From Aquilaria yunnanensis (Eukaryota > Streptophyta > Magnoliopsida > Malvales > Thymelaeaceae), in the NCBI GenBank assembly GCA_039654915.1, contig CM077599.1:5396501-5460500 (forward strand): DNA of 64,000 nt, read 5' to 3'. The first letter of the stretch is position 1, and each line of letters begins with the position of its first letter. The position numbers and the translations under genes are program-made. Shown in pieces: positions 62,951 to 64,000 of the stretch. The notes below the pieces were generated by a model that saw nothing but the letters and a program-made list of their open reading frames with translations, did no database searches and was not told the DNA's origin.

Positions 62951-63349
62951 CTGCGTTTGGATCTAAAAGTAAACTAATTATAAGGAATCATGTAATAAAG
63001 AGCAACATACGTCAAGCTAATGTAATTTAATGTGATGTTTGCTTTGATTATTAACTTTATTAGAAAGTTGTTGTATATAGGTAATCTTTAACTTCATTAA
63101 TTTTTTTCATTTTATAGATTTTGTTTTAACCTTTCATGTTGAAGAACAACATCTTGCCATCATGAGGCATGGCAATCATGATTGATTTTAGCAAGCATTA
63201 GATAAAGCAACCTGCAAAATAATTATAACAACACCATATTAGTACTTATAATTTATGTACAACAATGAAAATAAATCAAATTTAAAGATTACTGCTAAAT
63301 AAAATCTATGTATGTATGTATGAGTATATGTATAATTATGTTTGGTTTC

Positions 63350-63541
63350 AATTTTTTGCCTTAAAAACTGCTTCAGATAAAGGATAAAAAGTTTAATCCA
63401 TTCTAGGTGTGAGGGGGCACATGAACGATTCTTGAGAAATTCTTTCTCAAGGGCTTGAAACCAATGTACATAAGCTTTTTCAAATTTTTGAACTAAGACA
63501 CGCTTGTTTTCTTCATCGATCAAGAAAATAAGAAGTGTCAT
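63350..63541 (-). CDS. Probable internal exon of the same unrecognised gene
   Basis: An open segment encoding VLVQKFEKAYVHWFQALEKE, LKNRSCAPSHLEWIK and LFILYLKQFL, amphipathic and helix-like. The frame runs on into a (TATG)n microsatellite near 63.3 kb, which is unlikely to be coding, so the exon probably ends near 63350-63365. No perfect donor is present there, which may mean decay. A short coding-like piece (LLYLMLAKINHDCHAS) lies near 63.16-63.21 kb. Confidence 0.35.
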
Positions 63542-64000
63542 TTAGTTGGCATATTTTAGCTGGTGATCAGCATCTACTACTTCCTAGTCTTCAACAATAT
63601 ACACTTCTTCCACATCTTTCCAATTACACTCTTGATGAATAACGCCAAGCTTTACATTGGGGATGCTTGTATGCTACTTGAAGATCCAATAAAAGTTAAG
63701 TGTATATGTGTTATCGTGCATCTAAAAAATTTGCACAATATCAAAAGATTTAGGCTATTTTTATTACAGGAATTCAATCTCAGCAATAGTACACTTTGTA
63801 AAACAAAACCTAGGATTTAAAAGCTCCTATACTCAGGCCATAATTGCTCAAAATCCACTTATAAGATGAGGGGTATTATCATTCATTTCTAATCAGTCGT
63901 ACCAATCAGAAAGTGTGCATATATGTGATACTTTATCATCTTTCACCATCATTTTTATACCCAACATTCTCTCTTTAGCATCTCCTAGCACAACCTTTAG
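63542..64000. other. Window edge, no feature resolved
   Basis: AT-rich sequence. Further exons of the minus-strand gene may lie beyond the window. Confidence 0.4.

Noticed and set aside
1..64000. CRISPR array or bacterial operon
   Set aside because: Intron-bearing plant genes and plant transposons throughout. The tandem repeats found do not have the repeat-spacer pattern of CRISPR.

Overview
The window looks like AT-rich nuclear DNA of a eudicot plant: genes with many GT-AG introns, plant-specific families (PORR, FAR1/MULE, F-box of the At2g35280 type) and dense plant transposons (Stowaway, hAT, Harbinger, Mutator, Ty3/gypsy, L1-type LINE). The species cannot be named from the sequence alone. 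Gene models are joined by hand from splice sites and reading frame; no transcript or database evidence was used.

Layout. 0-12.5 kb is transposon-rich: a Stowaway MITE, a long-TIR Mutator-type element with a hAT nested in it, and a probable solo LTR split by a Harbinger-like element carrying a Myb/SANT-like ORF. 12.9-14.1 kb holds a minus-strand PORR-domain gene with an in-frame TAG near its start. 17.97-22.72 kb holds a complete nine-exon minus-strand SNM1 DNA cross-link repair nuclease gene (669 aa).

23-44 kb is the most remarkable part: a probable ~21 kb composite Mutator-like element. It carries a FAR1-domain transposase (plus strand, six exons), an F-box/Sel1-like gene (minus) and a 12-exon gene ending in a Ulp1-like C48 protease (minus). 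Its introns and spacers are full of a short motif, GACACTT/AAGTGTC, dispersed and in two tandem arrays (a ~20-bp and a 248-bp unit). A 10.1-kb Ty3/gypsy retrotransposon with a 5-bp ATACA duplication sits in the last transposase exon. Its LTRs are unusually long (3.78 kb) and nearly identical, while its 2.6-kb interior is decayed and shows no integrase.

44-64 kb has no clearly intact gene. It holds a decayed LINE cut by a ~1-kb hAT element, a second inverted copy of that hAT element, a 269-bp tandem triplication, a 2.94-kb solo LTR of the same family as the retrotransposon, and exon-like pieces of one or more unrecognised minus-strand genes (53.2, 56.2-56.5 and 62.7-63.5 kb).

Of the genes here, only SNM1 and possibly the PORR gene look like ordinary host genes. 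The rest belong to mobile elements. The composite element may combine transposase, protease and ubiquitin-ligase adaptor functions with its own cis-motif array, which recalls the VANDAL/VANC anti-silencing systems of Arabidopsis; that link is inference.
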